Shown here: positions 49,472 to 62,261 of the stretch, piece by piece
Position numbering within the stretch: position 1 is the stretch's first letter
Layout: the number at the start of each line of letters is the position of its first letter
Made by a program: the position numbers and the translations under genes
Notes under the pieces: model-generated
The model's input: only the letters and a program-made list of their open reading frames with translations
The model's database searches: none
What the model was told of the DNA's origin: nothing
Assembly (NCBI GenBank): GCA_025093555.1
Contig: JAIWNF010000013.1
Span: 310,001-374,000 of the forward strand
Direction: 5' to 3'
DNA from: Circinella umbellata
Taxonomy: Eukaryota > Mucoromycota > Mucoromycetes > Mucorales > Lichtheimiaceae
DNA: 64,000 nt

Positions 49472-52171
49472 TTTTATCTTTAGCTTTTATTAAGTTAAAA
49501 AATAAAAATGAGATATGTCCAACCAAAAAAAAAAGAAAGAAGATTAATGGGATACGAACAAAAAAGAGAGAGAGAGACTTTCACGATAAAAAGTAGTCGG
49601 CCTTTTGTTAAAGATCAAGTAGCGCTTTACCAAATTCTTTCAAGATATTTGATCTAGTACACAAGTTCCATTCTTAGCCAGTTGGTGAAACAAGCAAAAA
49701 GAGATAAGCAAATTAGAAGGCTTGTGATTATCCTTTTTTATTCAAAAAAAATGTTTATAGCCATTAAATCGCTATCAAACAAAAGTTTCTATATTTCACT
49801 TATTCAACATATGATGCTATCCAGATTACAAAAACATTCTCGCGGACAGCCCACCTTCTACTATATGCGTAAATCATGTCTTTTTTCTTTACGAATTATA
49901 TACGGAAAATCAAGTATCTCTTTTTTTGGGAAACACTGTTCGTGTTACCCCGCCTCGTTTTTAAAAAGAGTTTAAGAAAAATAAAAATATTTTATGAACA
50001 AATCATGACAACTCTTTTCCTTTGATACGAATGTTCCATTTGGGGAACGCGTTATCTTAATATTCGTATTACTTTACATTTTTTAAAAAAGAACACATTG
50101 CGTGACCTTATTACGTTTTACAACTGGATTCTTGTAATCATATGCGACCCATTCTTCGATCTTGCTTTTTTGCGACAAATTACCATTATCCGGCTAATTA
50201 TAAAGTATATAATTTCAATCAAGAGTTTGTGGCTTATATTTAAAAGACCTATTATACGTAAATCTTGCTTTATCCTTTTTCTTGGTAGATAGAAAACGCA
50301 TTTAATGCAAAAATGCTTATTTTATTTATGCCAGCGATTGAGTCAATGCTAAAAATTTGTTTCAATTGAGATCAGATCGAAAAAAACCATGCGACGACAA
50401 CAATAATAAAGTTATATTTCATAACTCCGCTTCAAAAAAAATAGTGTCCTACTGCAAAGAAAGGGATCACAGCACATTTTATTATTATGACCTGTAAGTT
50501 ACAAGGCTATCAGGATAATTTGTGCTTATTAATATTAGTTGTTTAGTATTTACGACACATAAAAATGGCGCCTAACATCATTATAATAAATTACATTTTC
50601 AAAATACGGACAGAAAAAAGAGGAGCACGGCAACTGAGACTGTGCATATTAGAAGTGTAAGAATCTTTACCTACGTATTAGGATAATATTGTTTTTTTTC
50701 CTAACGATTCGCGGCCAAATTATTTTTCACTTTGATTTTACGTTTGCGCCTGATTATTTTCAACTTCGCGGAAATCCTTGTATATTAGTACTATAAACAG
50801 CGCAAAATTGAAATAATCAAGCGCAAACGTAAAATCACAGCGGACGCAAAGTGAAAAATAATTTGGCCGCGAATCTTTAGGGAAAAAACAATAACCCCAT
50901 AATACAGTAATGGTCAGTAGCAAATTTGGATAGCACATAAAAAAATCCTATGATGTCCACTTTAACACAAACCCACTTTCAGAGAGTGATAAAATTTTAC
51001 CATCGCGACAACAACCGATTTAAGCTTGCATTCTGGCTATACTATTATCAGAGATTTTAATAAACTTAAATAATAAACCGCTGGTGGTAATAGCGTTATT
51101 TTAGCAACAGCAAAAATAATCTCTTATCCTGTTGTAACTAGACTTGAAAGCAAAAAAAAAAAAATGCTATTTAATATTGAACTGTCTAAAAAATAGTAAA
51201 CATCAAGGCTGTTCTTTGTATTATACATACATTTTTCTGTCTTACAATATTGATATTTGGATTTGCTTTCTAATTTGCGGTTCGTTATTAACATCTTCTG
51301 TTTGTTTCTTTAAAAATACAAGTATGGCTAAATACCATGAATAAGTTTTTCAAAAGACGATACTCGAATTGTCTTTTTTGAGCTATCACAAAGTTAAGAA
51401 TTAATCAGCTAAAGAATTAAGAATACATAGGCTTTATGTACGTATGAATTAAGTATAAATAGAATAAAGTCAATAGGGTTCATAAAATTATGCAGGGATT
51501 GATTAATATTATGTATAGAAAATACTTCAGAAATAAAACTCTATGAAATATCTTGAATACTAGATTCTACACCCTGGTAACAACATTTCAATTATTAAAT
51601 ATAATATATTAAAATCGACAGAATTTGTTGAGCTTATTATATTATTAAAAGCTATTTCAATACATTAACAACTCAATCGTATCTTTTAAAATTGATTCTG
51701 TTTTATAGATTATATAGCTATTTGGAATTATACGCGGTCAAGTGTAATTCACGCGTACGTATCGATTTTCTTTTTCATACAAGCGCATAATAGAATGAGG
51801 TCGCGTTGATTGAGCTTTTTTTTCTATCATATATATATTTATCAATAATTCTGTAAATGTTAAATTATTTTTGTACGCTACTCGATATATAATCGGTAAC
51901 ATGATATGAAGCTAGACGTATAATTTTTTTTAGAATCATCTATAATGTATTAATATAAAGCTATTATATTGGATGGCCTAATTCTTTTTCTACTCACTTT
52001 CCGTTTGTTACACAGTACGGGTAAATACATAGCTCACCTGAGTGGCTGTGTGAAATAAAATAACTTTTATGCACAAAACACAAATACAAACAAGCATGTC
52101 TTTTTATTTTTTTCTTTTCCATTACTACATAGCGTTTGAAATTACCATTCCAGTATCAAATATATTTTTAC
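49472..52171. other. 2.7 kb gene-poor region
   Basis: AT-rich DNA upstream of the purine permease and of the first F-box gene. It contains a fold-back element (listed separately at 50674-50906). Other open frames (49682-49975, 50098-50292, 51144-51344) are short and Ile/Phe/Lys-rich without recognisable content. Confidence 0.6.
50674..50906. mobile_element. Fold-back (MITE-like) inverted-repeat element
   Basis: Two arms are near-perfect inverted copies. A 28-nt block at 50706-50733 (GATTCGCGGCCAAATTATTT...) is exactly matched in reverse complement at 50848-50875. A 16-nt block at 50734-50749 matches 50821-50836; between these two right-arm blocks is an 11-nt stretch (50837-50847) missing from the left arm. 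The outer parts, around ATTATTGTTTTTT..CC on the left and GG..AAAAAACAATAA on the right, also match with some mismatches, and the inner arms extend to TTATTTTCAA/TTGAAATAA. The loop is about 45 bp. The element carries no gene. The GC-rich core contrasts with the AT-rich flanks. A non-autonomous DNA transposon is the best explanation. Confidence 0.7.
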
Positions 52172-53985
52172 ATGTTACGCTCTCTCTCAAACGCACAGTT
52201 CCAACTATTGCCTCCTGAAATCTTGGATAACATCTTTAAATATTTGTCGTTCCGTGATAAATGGCGTATCTGCTCAGTATCTAATTCATGGAGGTTTATA
52301 ATGTTACACTGGGGAAATATGTTTAAGCAACTTTCGACTGACGAATATAAAAAAGGAGACCTTTCCAGTATTCTTTTGCCGTATAAACCGTATATCAATG
52401 ATACAACCGTCAAGTACATTCAAATAAATGTACAACAGAGTGAAGATTTAATGTCGACCATCAATTTCTTAGTTGACAATAAATGCAACCAAATTACCAA
52501 AGGTATGATTTTGTATTAGTAGGATAAAATATGTAAGCTTTTTTATAGAGGCTACGTATATATAAATTAACTAATATGTGTCTACTAATTATTATATGTA
52601 ACCTAGTCAATGTTACTACTACACACTGGAAAAAATATAACTTCCTACGAATGACCACTCACTGTGGCAAAATGCTGACCGAGTTATCGCTTACCTTTAA
52701 CTGTGGCGACGATGGCCAATACAGACCTTCACCTGACCTAATATTACGGCATTGTCCAAAACTAAGATCATTGTTTTATGCTGGTCCAATACATTGTATA
52801 CGACAATGGAACCCATCATTCCCCACCCATTTCAAGCATGATCATTTACAAGACTTGGGACTGTATGTGCATAACAGTAATGGTACTTTTGAAGCTAAAA
52901 ATATTTTATCGGTAACGCCGTATATTCAACGCTTGAGACTGGGTCTACAAAGTATCGAAAACACCAGTCCATTATTATTTTTGGAAACATTACAACAATT
53001 TTGTCCTAAGCTAGTAACTCTTGCAATTCAACATAAGTATGGAAGCGCCATTGTTATTGATCCTGATCTACTTGGTGTAGAACAAAAAAACTACACAAAT
53101 TTCGGCTTGGAAAACTTTGTGTTTCATGATCCCTTTGACAAGTATTCAAATGCTCAGTTACTAGTCCAGTCACTCATAGGAAAATATCATCAAAGTCTAC
53201 GCGCCATGTATATAAATTGTACATATATGCGCCATGATCAGGATGGCTTCTCCGGAACAGACCAGCTGGATTCTTTTATTTTGCCCTCTCTTCGACACCT
53301 TTCTCTACTTGGGCGAATTAATAGCTTTCATAGAAGCTCTAATAGTAATGTATTGCATCCACTGTCATGCCTTATCACAAATTCAACTACAAACCTTCAG
53401 CAGCTGGATCTTACTTATTTGGAAGGCAACATAGAATTGGGACCATTTGCTTCACAAGCAAACCAGATACAGAAGATCCATTTGACTCATTGCAATGCCA
53501 TCGGCTCGCATCAATTAGCGAGTTTGTTTGGGAACCTCGCATCTAAAAAAAAATTGCAGTTAACACATATCATATTACGATGTATGCAGCATGTATCCTC
53601 AGAAGTGCTGTTTTCTATAGCGTCAATTGCACAAAGACACCGTCTTAAAGAAGTGATAATAGATCATTGCGATAATGTAACAATTGAAGGCATGGAACTA
53701 TTTCTGAATAATATCCCGACTTATAGTAATGGGGAGTCGAAAATTAACAAGATCAACGCTAGTCTTATTTACCAAAGTTCTGGATCACAGGTCTTCCCTG
53801 AAAAAGATAAAATCCAACAAGTTCTTCACAAGCTTGACGCACGAGTTCTTGAATGGAAGTTGTCATTAACAAGTTACACCGACTTTTCCGTACATTTGGA
53901 ATCCTACAATTGTTTGCAGTATCGGAAAGAGAAGAAAGATAGTACAAAACTCGAAAGTAACACTTTGTTTCCTACATGTAATTGA
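52172..53985 (+). CDS. F-box/LRR-like protein (tandem copy 1)
   Basis: Two exons, 52172-52502 and 52607-53985, give 569 residues. The F-box is at residues about 9-50 (FQLLPPEILDNIFKYLSFRD then WRICSVSNSWRFIML), the part that would bind Skp1 in an SCF ubiquitin ligase. The rest has leucine-rich-repeat character (ILRHCPKLRSLFYAG, HLSLLGRIN, LQQLDLTYLEG, LKEVIIDHCDNVTIEGMELF), the usual substrate-recognition region. The end, LDARVLEWKLSLTSYTDFS, is shared with the next gene. The start at 52172 (MLRSLSN) is the first ATG of the open frame; the frame is open upstream without an ATG. The intron interrupts at K|V after the F-box, the same site as in copy 2. Confidence 0.88.
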
Positions 53986-54612
53986 GTTGATTATGTCAAA
54001 AAAAAAATAGAAATAAAAAGAAAATAATAATATACTTCTTAATTCATTTGACTAACGTTCGGGAAGTTTTTTTGGGCCTAATAATCTTAATCTATGTGTT
54101 TGAGTAATTATATCAACTTTTATAATAATCAATAAGTATACACATATGTTCCTGCTGAGCTATGTTCCCTATAAAAAAAACTACCTTATACAAGTAGAAA
54201 CTTATTCAAGCGCTTTTTTTTCGCTCTATCCTGTAGAAACGGACTGAGGATGCTTTAGTAGTTTTATGACAATCGATACAAAGAGTATTAAGTAGTACTT
54301 CTAATATGCATGAATAAGTAATAAATGAAATTTGTCCCAATTGTTATGAGCTAGAACATTTACTAAAAAGAAAACTCATACGTATGGTAATATTAGCGGT
54401 CCTATTAAGGATTAATGGTCAATTAAGCCATAATGCTGTCAAATCGTTAAGTTAGTTTATCACTAATAGATCACCAAATTAGGTTAGCGTGTAATCTATT
54501 ACGCCATAAAAAATGCAATGCAGCTTTCCCCTTTCAATGCCATGGTAAAGCATACTATTAAACATATAAACATGACTCCTCAAAATTCTCTTTATTTATC
54601 TTTCTTAAACAA
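53986..54612. other. Spacer between tandem F-box genes
   Basis: About 630 bp of AT-rich DNA with no open frame. It would hold the 3' UTR of copy 1 and the promoter of copy 2. Confidence 0.6.
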
Positions 54613-56465
54613 ATGATAACCAATATTAATACGACGGTACAAATAGCAACAACAACAACAACAACAACTCAATTGCCAGAATTGCCTGTTGAAATCCAGC
54701 ACTCCATTCTAAATCATCTGACATTTCGAGAATGTATACAATGTACCAGTGTCTCCAGGTCATGGCGATTCATGGTATTGAATAGACAAAAAATGTGGGA
54801 ATGTATTTCAACGCGCGATAAACATACCATTGTACCTCAGCTTTTATCATACAAAAATCATATCAATGGATCATTTGTCAAGCAGATCTATATCAACCGT
54901 TTTAGTAATCCAAAGCAGTGGCCTATGGTAGTTGACTTTTTGACGGCTCAACAATGTAATGCGATTAAAGAAGGTATATATGCGGCACTTATAATGGTGA
55001 CAAGTATATGATAGTCACCATAACTATAATATTAAAACTAGTATCTTTATTATTATTATTATTATTATCATTTGAACTAGTTGAATTGAATCTTCTTTTT
55101 ATGACGACTGCAAGTACTCTAAAATTTATAAACATATGTGGTGATACACTTTCACGCATTTTCATTTCATTATATCGTTATTCTAAAAATCACCCAATAA
55201 CAAATGTTACTCCTGATATATTTATACGACATTGCCCACGCCTGACAAAACTGGTATTCGTAGGACCAGCAGCCGACTCGATGGACTGGCAACTTACGCT
55301 ACCTGCGAATTTTGTACACCTACACCTTGCTGATTTGGCTATCGATATTACAAATAGTAATGATATTCTAATAAATTCAGCATCGTTTTTTCATGCACTA
55401 CCCAAACTAGAGCACTTGGCACTATCTCTAGAGAACATTGCAAATACGGGTGCATTGTCGTTACCTTCTTCACTTCAACAATATTGTCCCAATCTATCAT
55501 CACTTGTTTTGTCTGGTTCTGGCGACTATAACATTACAGCACGACACAAGCTACAACAGAAGACCAAAACCACAGTAATAAATCATCGACAATGTGAGGG
55601 TATCACTAGTATTATATTACGCAATTCTTGGAACACACAGCTTGCACCGATGGCTTCCTCTTTACTTTATGAGTTCATTCAACAATCGCAAACAAATCTT
55701 CGATTATTGGACCTCACAGGTGCAGATGAATTGTTTAGTCACGACATGATAACATATTTAATAGGACACCCATTCCCTATGTTAACTCATCTAACTCTCA
55801 GATGGCAACCGATGACAGATTCACCCAACGCTACGTTACTACATCGCTTCATCATTCAAGCAGCTACTCAACTAAAATATCTTGGACTAAAATGCAAGCA
55901 TCATTTTGCAGACGACGAATTGCTTTTAGCACTCTCTGATACTGCGCAGTTATTGCAAGAATTGGAACTTGACTACAGTGAATTAATAACTAGTAATGGA
56001 CTGCAAAGATTTTTGGAAACCATGGCACACCCGAACCGCACTTTACGCAGAATTGTTTTTAATGGTACTCCAGCATTGAATCGGGAAATATTGCATACGA
56101 TTGCTGTATCAGAATCATGTATTGTTGCCGAGATGGCGATTTTACACTGCAGAAATGTATCAATTGATGATGTTGAGCAATTTTTAAATGACAAGCTTGC
56201 TCATAAAAGTTCTGGTGGTAATAATGCTGAATGTTCGATCATCATGAAAAAATTGGAGTTGTGTTTTTATCATGACAAGGATCCGGCAGATTTCGTTAAT
56301 AACAATAAAAAAGGCAGGGAGTTTTTGAAAAAACTAGATAGCGTGGCAAAGGAATGGAAATTTACCTTATGTTCACCTGTAACTACCTTGATTTTTGGCA
56401 ACTATCGTGAAGAAGTAATCACACATGACCAATTTAGAAAAATAAACAGAAAAAACTTACTATAA
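54613..56465 (+). CDS. F-box/LRR-like protein (tandem copy 2)
   Basis: Two exons, 54613-54973 and 55081-56465, give 581 residues. The F-box follows a Thr-rich leader: LPELPVEIQHSILNHLTFRE then CIQCTSVSRSWRFMVLNRQK. LRR-like segments include IFIRHCPRLTKLVFVGPA, FHALPKLEHLALSLENIANT, LLQELELDYSELITSNGLQR and MAILHCRNVSIDDVEQFL. Family relation to copy 1 shows in the RHCP(R/K)L(T/R) block with a following GP, the HCxNVxI.....FL block, and the end (LDSVAKEWKFTLCS versus LDARVLEWKLSLTS). The intron falls at the same place. It is a diverged duplicate with a probable SCF substrate-adaptor role; the substrates are likely different because the LRR surface differs. Confidence 0.88.
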
Positions 56466-56671
56466 ATTAGACAATCATTATAAAAAAAACAAAAGCAAAA
56501 AAAAAAACAGGTTATTCTAGTGGTTCGTTTCAGTAAATATGCAATGTTTGTTTGATGATGATTGTAATAATGATGGCAATAATGATTGTGATACAAAGGG
56601 TACACAAATGGTATACACTTTCATGATATCATAAAATAAAAATAAAAAGATGAATGCCGGAAAATGGTTTT

Positions 56672-58608
56672 TTACGACCGTTTCCAGAATCGAAATTGAC
56701 CCATCCATGAGTTGACTTTAGCAGTAAATTTTGTTGAGGGACGCGGATCAGGGATAAAAATCCACGTGATTAGCATGGTTGCTGCCACAGCGATACAGAA
56801 AGGCAGCATTGACGATACACCTTCTGATCCGATAAGGACACCACTTGCGTACGGGAAAATGGCTGTACCGGCACTAGCAAACTGTTATGTATAGTATATA
56901 TTATTCAGTATTCTTCATTTTAATTATGTAATGAATGAGCTAAATATATTTTGGAAGTACATACAGCTGACAGAAAACCGACAATAGTAGCATACAAATG
57001 ATTCGGAACGAGACGTTGAGCTACTGAAACCATAGTAGGAAAAATTGGTCCGAGCGCACACCCTGTGATTATCAATGCTGTGGACGATGATATGATATAC
57101 AACGATAATTAGTTATATGTCAATTTAAATACTTAATAGCGTATGTGAAAAGTAAATAAAACTTACATATAGCATTTGCACCAACGTATGGTAATGCCCA
57201 AAAGAGTATCAACATGACTACAATCGTTGAAAGATAGCAATATACCATACGTTTTTCACCAAATCGTGATGTAGCAAATCCAAGGAATAATCTACCTGCA
57301 CAAATTCCACTCTATTTTTTTTTTTGCTTACAATGAGCCCATAGTTTACAAATACTGAATATTTCGCTTCTTTTTGAAATTCTTACCCAATAACCCGTCA
57401 TCAAATGTGCCATGGCGGTTGTGTCTGTGCTTCTCATATTAATCAAAAATGTATATCCCCAATTACCAATTGTCACCTCAAGACCTGTATAAAAGCAAAG
57501 AAACACACTTCCAATTGTTGTAATTTTGTACTCGAAAATTTGTGATAAAAGGTTACTGTTCTTATGTGTATCTTCTTTTGAAGTCATAGATTCTTGATCA
57601 GGTTCAATAACCGGTGCCGTAGTAACTGTTGTAGAACTGCTTGTTTCTTGTTGCTGTGCTTGTTGTTGTATTTGTTGTGAATTCTCATGATTCTGTAATA
57701 CTCGTTCTTTTTCTGCATCCAACTCTTTTTCAGAATCTGTTCGAAGTTTGCGATAGCAGATAAATACAGAAATGGCATTTGCGCCTGCCAATCCACATAA
57801 GATCATATATGAAGTATTCCAAGTTTTTTGACTGCTCAAAAGCCCAGACGCAAGTAATGGTCCAACAAGTGCTCCGCCCGCATAAAATGCTATACAAAGT
57901 ATATTTCGTTAAGTTTTCGTAATTCTACTACTTCCAATATAAGCAAAATATATGACTTACCATGCAGGAAGCTTAACATTAACATCGAATAAGGCATCTC
58001 GCCACAAACAACATTGGCTGCAGCTTGAGTTAAAGCTATTCCAAAGCCAATTGTCATCATAAAGATACACATGATTGGGAATGGAACTGCAAAAAGGTTT
58101 ACCAAATATCCAATAATCATAGAACAGGCACCAATCAGAGCAGTTTTAGATTGAGAGAAATATTTGATTAAATAGCCGTTCAAAATGGCAGCTATTTTCA
58201 AAAAAGAAAGCGAGATATTGGAAAAAAAATGAATGGCTGTACAGGGACTTATTATATACATACATATAGAAACGAATGAAAAATATACATTATGTAGATA
58301 CCTGTTATATAACCAAGAGCATTACACAAAAAAATAATAGAAACGACATATTGACTCAACCCATAGTGGGCTTTTATGCTTGGAAGAATAATACCCAAGT
58401 TACCATCATTCAAGCCACTAATAAATTGAATCATAAACGATTGGATTGCTGTTACCATATATGGCGACACGCATCGCCATCTTTGAATCCATGTTAGACT
58501 TTCAGTCTCTGTTGGTGTGAGTGATAAGTCAATTGATTTTTCATTCACTTGAACAGTTGAATGATGGGTAGGTTCTGGTGGTAATTGACTAATTATAGAT
58601 GCTACCAT
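56672..58608 (-). CDS. MFS transporter
   Basis: About seven exons give roughly 530 residues with 12 predicted membrane helices. The start MVASIISQLPPEPTHHSTVQ leads to a hydrophilic N-terminus, then WRCVSPYMVTAIQSFMIQFI and GLNDGNLGIILPSIKAHYGL, the first-helix signature of the FucP/YbjJ-like branch. A long, Gln/Glu-rich cytoplasmic loop (EKERVLQNHENSQQIQQQ and QQETSSSTTV) joins the two halves. Second-half markers are FLCFYTGLEVTIGNWGYTFL, GICAGRLFLGFATSRFGEKR and CALGPIFPTMVSVAQRLVP. The end is FIPDPRPSTKFTAKVN. The substrate is unknown; sugar or metabolite transport is possible. Reading phase holds across the exons that I could check. Confidence 0.85.
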
Positions 58609-58676
58609 GGATATAAAAGAAGGAGAGAAAGGTGTAAATGCCCTCAAGGATCAAAACAAGTTGTACTGGGTCGCGC

Positions 58677-58683
58677 TTTTATA
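58677..58683 (-). promoter_or_regulatory. TATA box of the MFS transporter
   Basis: TATAAAA on the minus strand, about 70 bp upstream of the MFS ATG at 58608, flanked by a GC-rich GCGCGA. Confidence 0.45.
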
Positions 58684-59182
58684 AAAACGAGAAAAAATCA
58701 CTGATATTTTTATTAATAATCAATCAGCAGGCTGTACAAATCTTTGTGTATATTCCGTAAAAAAAAGAACAAATGGTATTTCATGTATCTGGATAATTAC
58801 TCCCGTGGACCAAAGAATATCCCTTCCGTCAGTAGTACTATAATCCCAACTATATATGGTTAAGCATTAGAAAACAAAAAATATTCCTTGGTCATTTTCC
58901 GAGTAGACAAAAATTTTAATTGTATCAAGCTTTTTTCCATTCCGCATCTATGTACTACGACACCATGAGCTCAAACAAAAGCAGACTTTTTGTCGCATGG
59001 GTGGGTTCGAGCGCTTTTAGCACGTTTTAGCTGGATTTTAAGTTGGTCAGTTTTTTGTAATAGAACATCTCGGCTGATTAAAAAAGTCAAACATCATTCA
59101 AGCATCATTCTTCCCGAAAAAGAAAATCAATCCCTTGTTCAAGACATTCTATTTCAAATTCCTGTATATCAAATATTACATT
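58684..59182. other. Divergent promoter region
   Basis: Part of the 658-bp spacer between the divergent MFS transporter and FAS1-domain genes. It has no coding content and TATA-like boxes at both ends. Confidence 0.55.
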
Positions 59183-59189
59183 TATAAAA
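59183..59189 (+). promoter_or_regulatory. TATA box of the FAS1-domain gene
   Basis: TATAAAA lies about 80 bp upstream of the ATG at 59267 and is followed by an A-rich then pyrimidine-rich leader. Confidence 0.45.
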
Positions 59190-59266
59190 GAAAAAAAAGT
59201 CGTAGAAAAAGTAAAAAATAAACTAATTCTTTTTTCCTTCCTTACTTTTCAAAAAATAAAATAATC

Positions 59267-62031
59267 ATGCATGTATGGTTACTTTTATTCAACTTTTTGC
59301 TTATCGGCTGGTCCACAACCTTTGCTAAAACCGTTGTGGAAACACTCACATCCGACGATCGGTTCCGAGTGTTTGTACGACAGTTAAATCGAACCGATTT
59401 GCTGCAGGATCTCGAACATTATTCAACTGCAACAGTATTTGCTCCTACAGATGAAGCATTTAATCAAAAGATTCAAGCAGACATGACTAGGGCTGAATTG
59501 TTATATCATATATTGCCACAATCTGTATTGACAACTGAATGGCATGACGGAGAATTATTCAAAACAAGCTATACTCAGGATGGAAGATCTCAAAAAATAA
59601 AGGTTACCAAGAATAAAGATCAGTGGTCACTTGGAAATAATGTGAATATTGTTGATGCTGACTTGAAAGCCGATAATGGAGTGGTCCACGTTGTTAATGG
59701 ACTGTTGACTCCCCCGAAGAATTTAGGTACATTTGTTGTATTTTTTATTATTATATGATTATTTTGGAAAGAGTGGACTTTAGGTTCGTTCAAGTGCCAC
59801 AAGAAGAATGGCAAGTACAAATAATCGATAGTAACTGATAGGACAATCCATGCGTTTTTTTTTTAGTTCAAACGCTCACGGAGCACAAAGAATTGTATAC
59901 ATTTAGCAATCTGGCCAAAAAAGCACATATTGAAACCGAATTGAAACGAGCAAACGGTTACACTATCTTTGCCACACAAGATGTACTCGATGGACTTACT
60001 GACGCAGAAAAGGATTATTTGAACCATTCTGAAGCTAAAGAAGAGCTTGCACAAGTTTTACGCCATCAAATTTCCGATACTGAACTTTACTCCGGCAAGA
60101 TTCCACGAGGAAAATCACAATTGAGAACTTTGCAAGGAGAAAAGTTAGAACTGGTTTTGGACAAGAATAATCAAGTTACAGTTAATGGTGCTAAGATTAT
60201 TCAAAGTGATATCTTGGCAAGCAATGGTAAAGTATTGTTTTTGAATAATTACAATATACTTTGATTATCCATGAATATTTTTGTTGACCGAAAAAAAAAA
60301 ACTTTTGTTGGAATGCATATGAATACAGGTGTAATTCATATACTTGAAAAATCTATTTTACCCAACAATCGTGATTTTTTGAAGATGAATTTGCGTAAAG
60401 TATTGATTGGTTTGAATGCAACCAAGTTTGTCACTTTATTCGAAGAATATGGTTTGAAAGATTTTCTTCATACCAGCGACGAATATTCTATTGTTGCACC
60501 CCCAAATGACGAGTTGAACGAACGAAACATTCCACGTAGTGAAATCCAATCCTGGCTCAAATATCATATTATTAGCAAGAAATATGATCTCAATAACTTT
60601 ACTGATGGTCAACTCGTAAAAACAGAATCGGACGATCATTTGGGAGGGAATGGTAAACAGCGCATTCTTATACATATTGTTGATCAAGATCAGACTCCAA
60701 TCAATGCCAGAAAAAAGTCTATCCAGTTCGATCATTCTAACCTTATTGGAAATCCAGGTATACCTTTTTCTATATTCTCATCTACCCATTCATGTTTATA
60801 AACGACAACTTTTACTTTTTATTATTATAATTATATTAAACGCAATATATGGTATATAGTTGCTGTGGAAAATAGTATCATTTATCCAGTATCTCGATCC
60901 CTCGAATTGCCTCGCGATCCACTCAGTCGTCTTCCACTTAATTTGGATCTATCAACATTTACTGCGAGCTTGTACTCGTCGGGTGTCGCTGATGAAATCA
61001 AGAATAGTCAGGGAATCACATTATTTGCACCTACCAATGAGGCTTTTGCAAGATTAGGTCTTTTGACAAAACATTTGCTCCAACCCAATTCACAAGAAAA
61101 ATTAGCACGCGTCATTAAATTCCACGCAATCAAGCATGAACTCTATTATCTCAATGAAACTATGCAAGGAGAACATCGCGCTCCTACATTGGATGGTTCA
61201 GAAATAAATATCAATAAGACTGAGGACGGACATATGTATATCCGTGGATCTGGTGCAGGTGATGGTAGTGATCGTTCTGTAATTGCCAAGGTGATTCGAC
61301 CAGACATGTTGGTGTCCAATGGTGTTATTCACAAGATTGATCGAATTCAAATTCCCTCTACACTTGAGATATCTAATCGTGATCTCTTGTTAGCAGAAAA
61401 TACAAATAGTTTTATCAATTTAATCCTCAAGACGAACTTGACCGAACAAATTCTCGATAGCTTGGATCAACCTTATACCGTCCTGGCTCCAACAGATCGA
61501 GCATTTGCAAAATTAAATGTCACTCATTTGTTGCAAAATCCAGACCAATTGCTACGAGTTGCAAAGTTACACGTTTTACCTGTTGCATTGCCGAAAATGA
61601 GTATGCAACCTGGTCAAGATGATGATCGTTTGGAAAAAAAATCAAAGGATGGCGACAATGACAATAGGGGCATTCACTCTGATATTACTACCGATGGCGT
61701 CGAATTTTCGCCACTGCTTGATGACGAGAAGATCATAATTACTAAAGTGGATAATGGTTATACAATTAAAACTAAGAGTAATAGCAATCACTTGGCCGAT
61801 GTTGTTCAAATTGGACGAGCTAGTAATGCAGGTGGTGTTATTCAAATCGATCGTGTGTTGCTACCTTATGATCAAACAGAAAGCAAGGGTTCATTGCCGT
61901 GGTGGGCTGTTTTACTCATTGTTTTGGGTGTTCTTGCTGGAGCTGCATTATTAGGTGCACTTGGTTATTATGGATGGCGTTGGTGGAAGGAACGTCAACA
62001 AGGATATATTAATTTGGATGAAAATCATTAA
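59267..62031 (+). CDS. Five-FAS1-domain membrane protein (Fsc1-like)
   Basis: Four exons (the last, from about 60861, codes 388 residues) give around 806 residues. A signal peptide (MHVWLLLFNFLLIGWSTTFA) is followed by fasciclin domains. Typical FAS1 marks are YSTATVFAPTDEAFN and NGVVHVVNGLL (domain 1), GYTIFATQDVLDGL (2), EYSIVAPPNDELN (3), GITLFAPTNEAFARLG and SNGVIHKIDRIQIP (4), and PYTVLAPTDRAFAKLN and GGVIQIDRVLLP (5). A transmembrane helix (WWAVLLIVLGVLAGAALLGA) and a short cytoplasmic tail end the protein. The layout is that of yeast and S. pombe Fsc1, a vacuolar FAS1 protein needed for autophagosome-vacuole fusion. That role is inferred from architecture; cell-surface adhesion is the alternative. 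Confidence 0.9.
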
Positions 62032-62133
62032 AAAACTAGTATATTAGTTATAGTAACAAAAATAAAAAATAAAGAGAAACTTTTTTTTGGGTTGCTACAA
62101 AGCAACATGCTTAAAATTGCCATGTTTTCAATC

Positions 62134-62141
62134 TGACGTCA
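62134..62141. promoter_or_regulatory. CRE/ATF palindrome TGACGTCA
   Basis: A perfect eight-base cAMP-response-element palindrome lies about 120 bp upstream of the NDUFB8 ATG in an otherwise GC-poor spacer, adjacent to CGGTTCCGG. It would bind a CREB/ATF-type bZIP factor. Its role is inferred. Confidence 0.45.
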
Positions 62142-62261
62142 CGGTTCCGGAAGTCACAAGCGCTTGCTGTGGTTTGGGGAAGACCCAAACAACGCTGGGT
62201 TTTGTGTAGCTCTAAAAGCGAAAAAAAAAAAGTTGAAGCTTTAACAAACTACTAATTAATA

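Noticed and set aside
49682..50292. Two short open frames near the fold-back element that could be transposase remnants
   Set aside because: No DDE, helicase or reverse-transcriptase motif can be seen.
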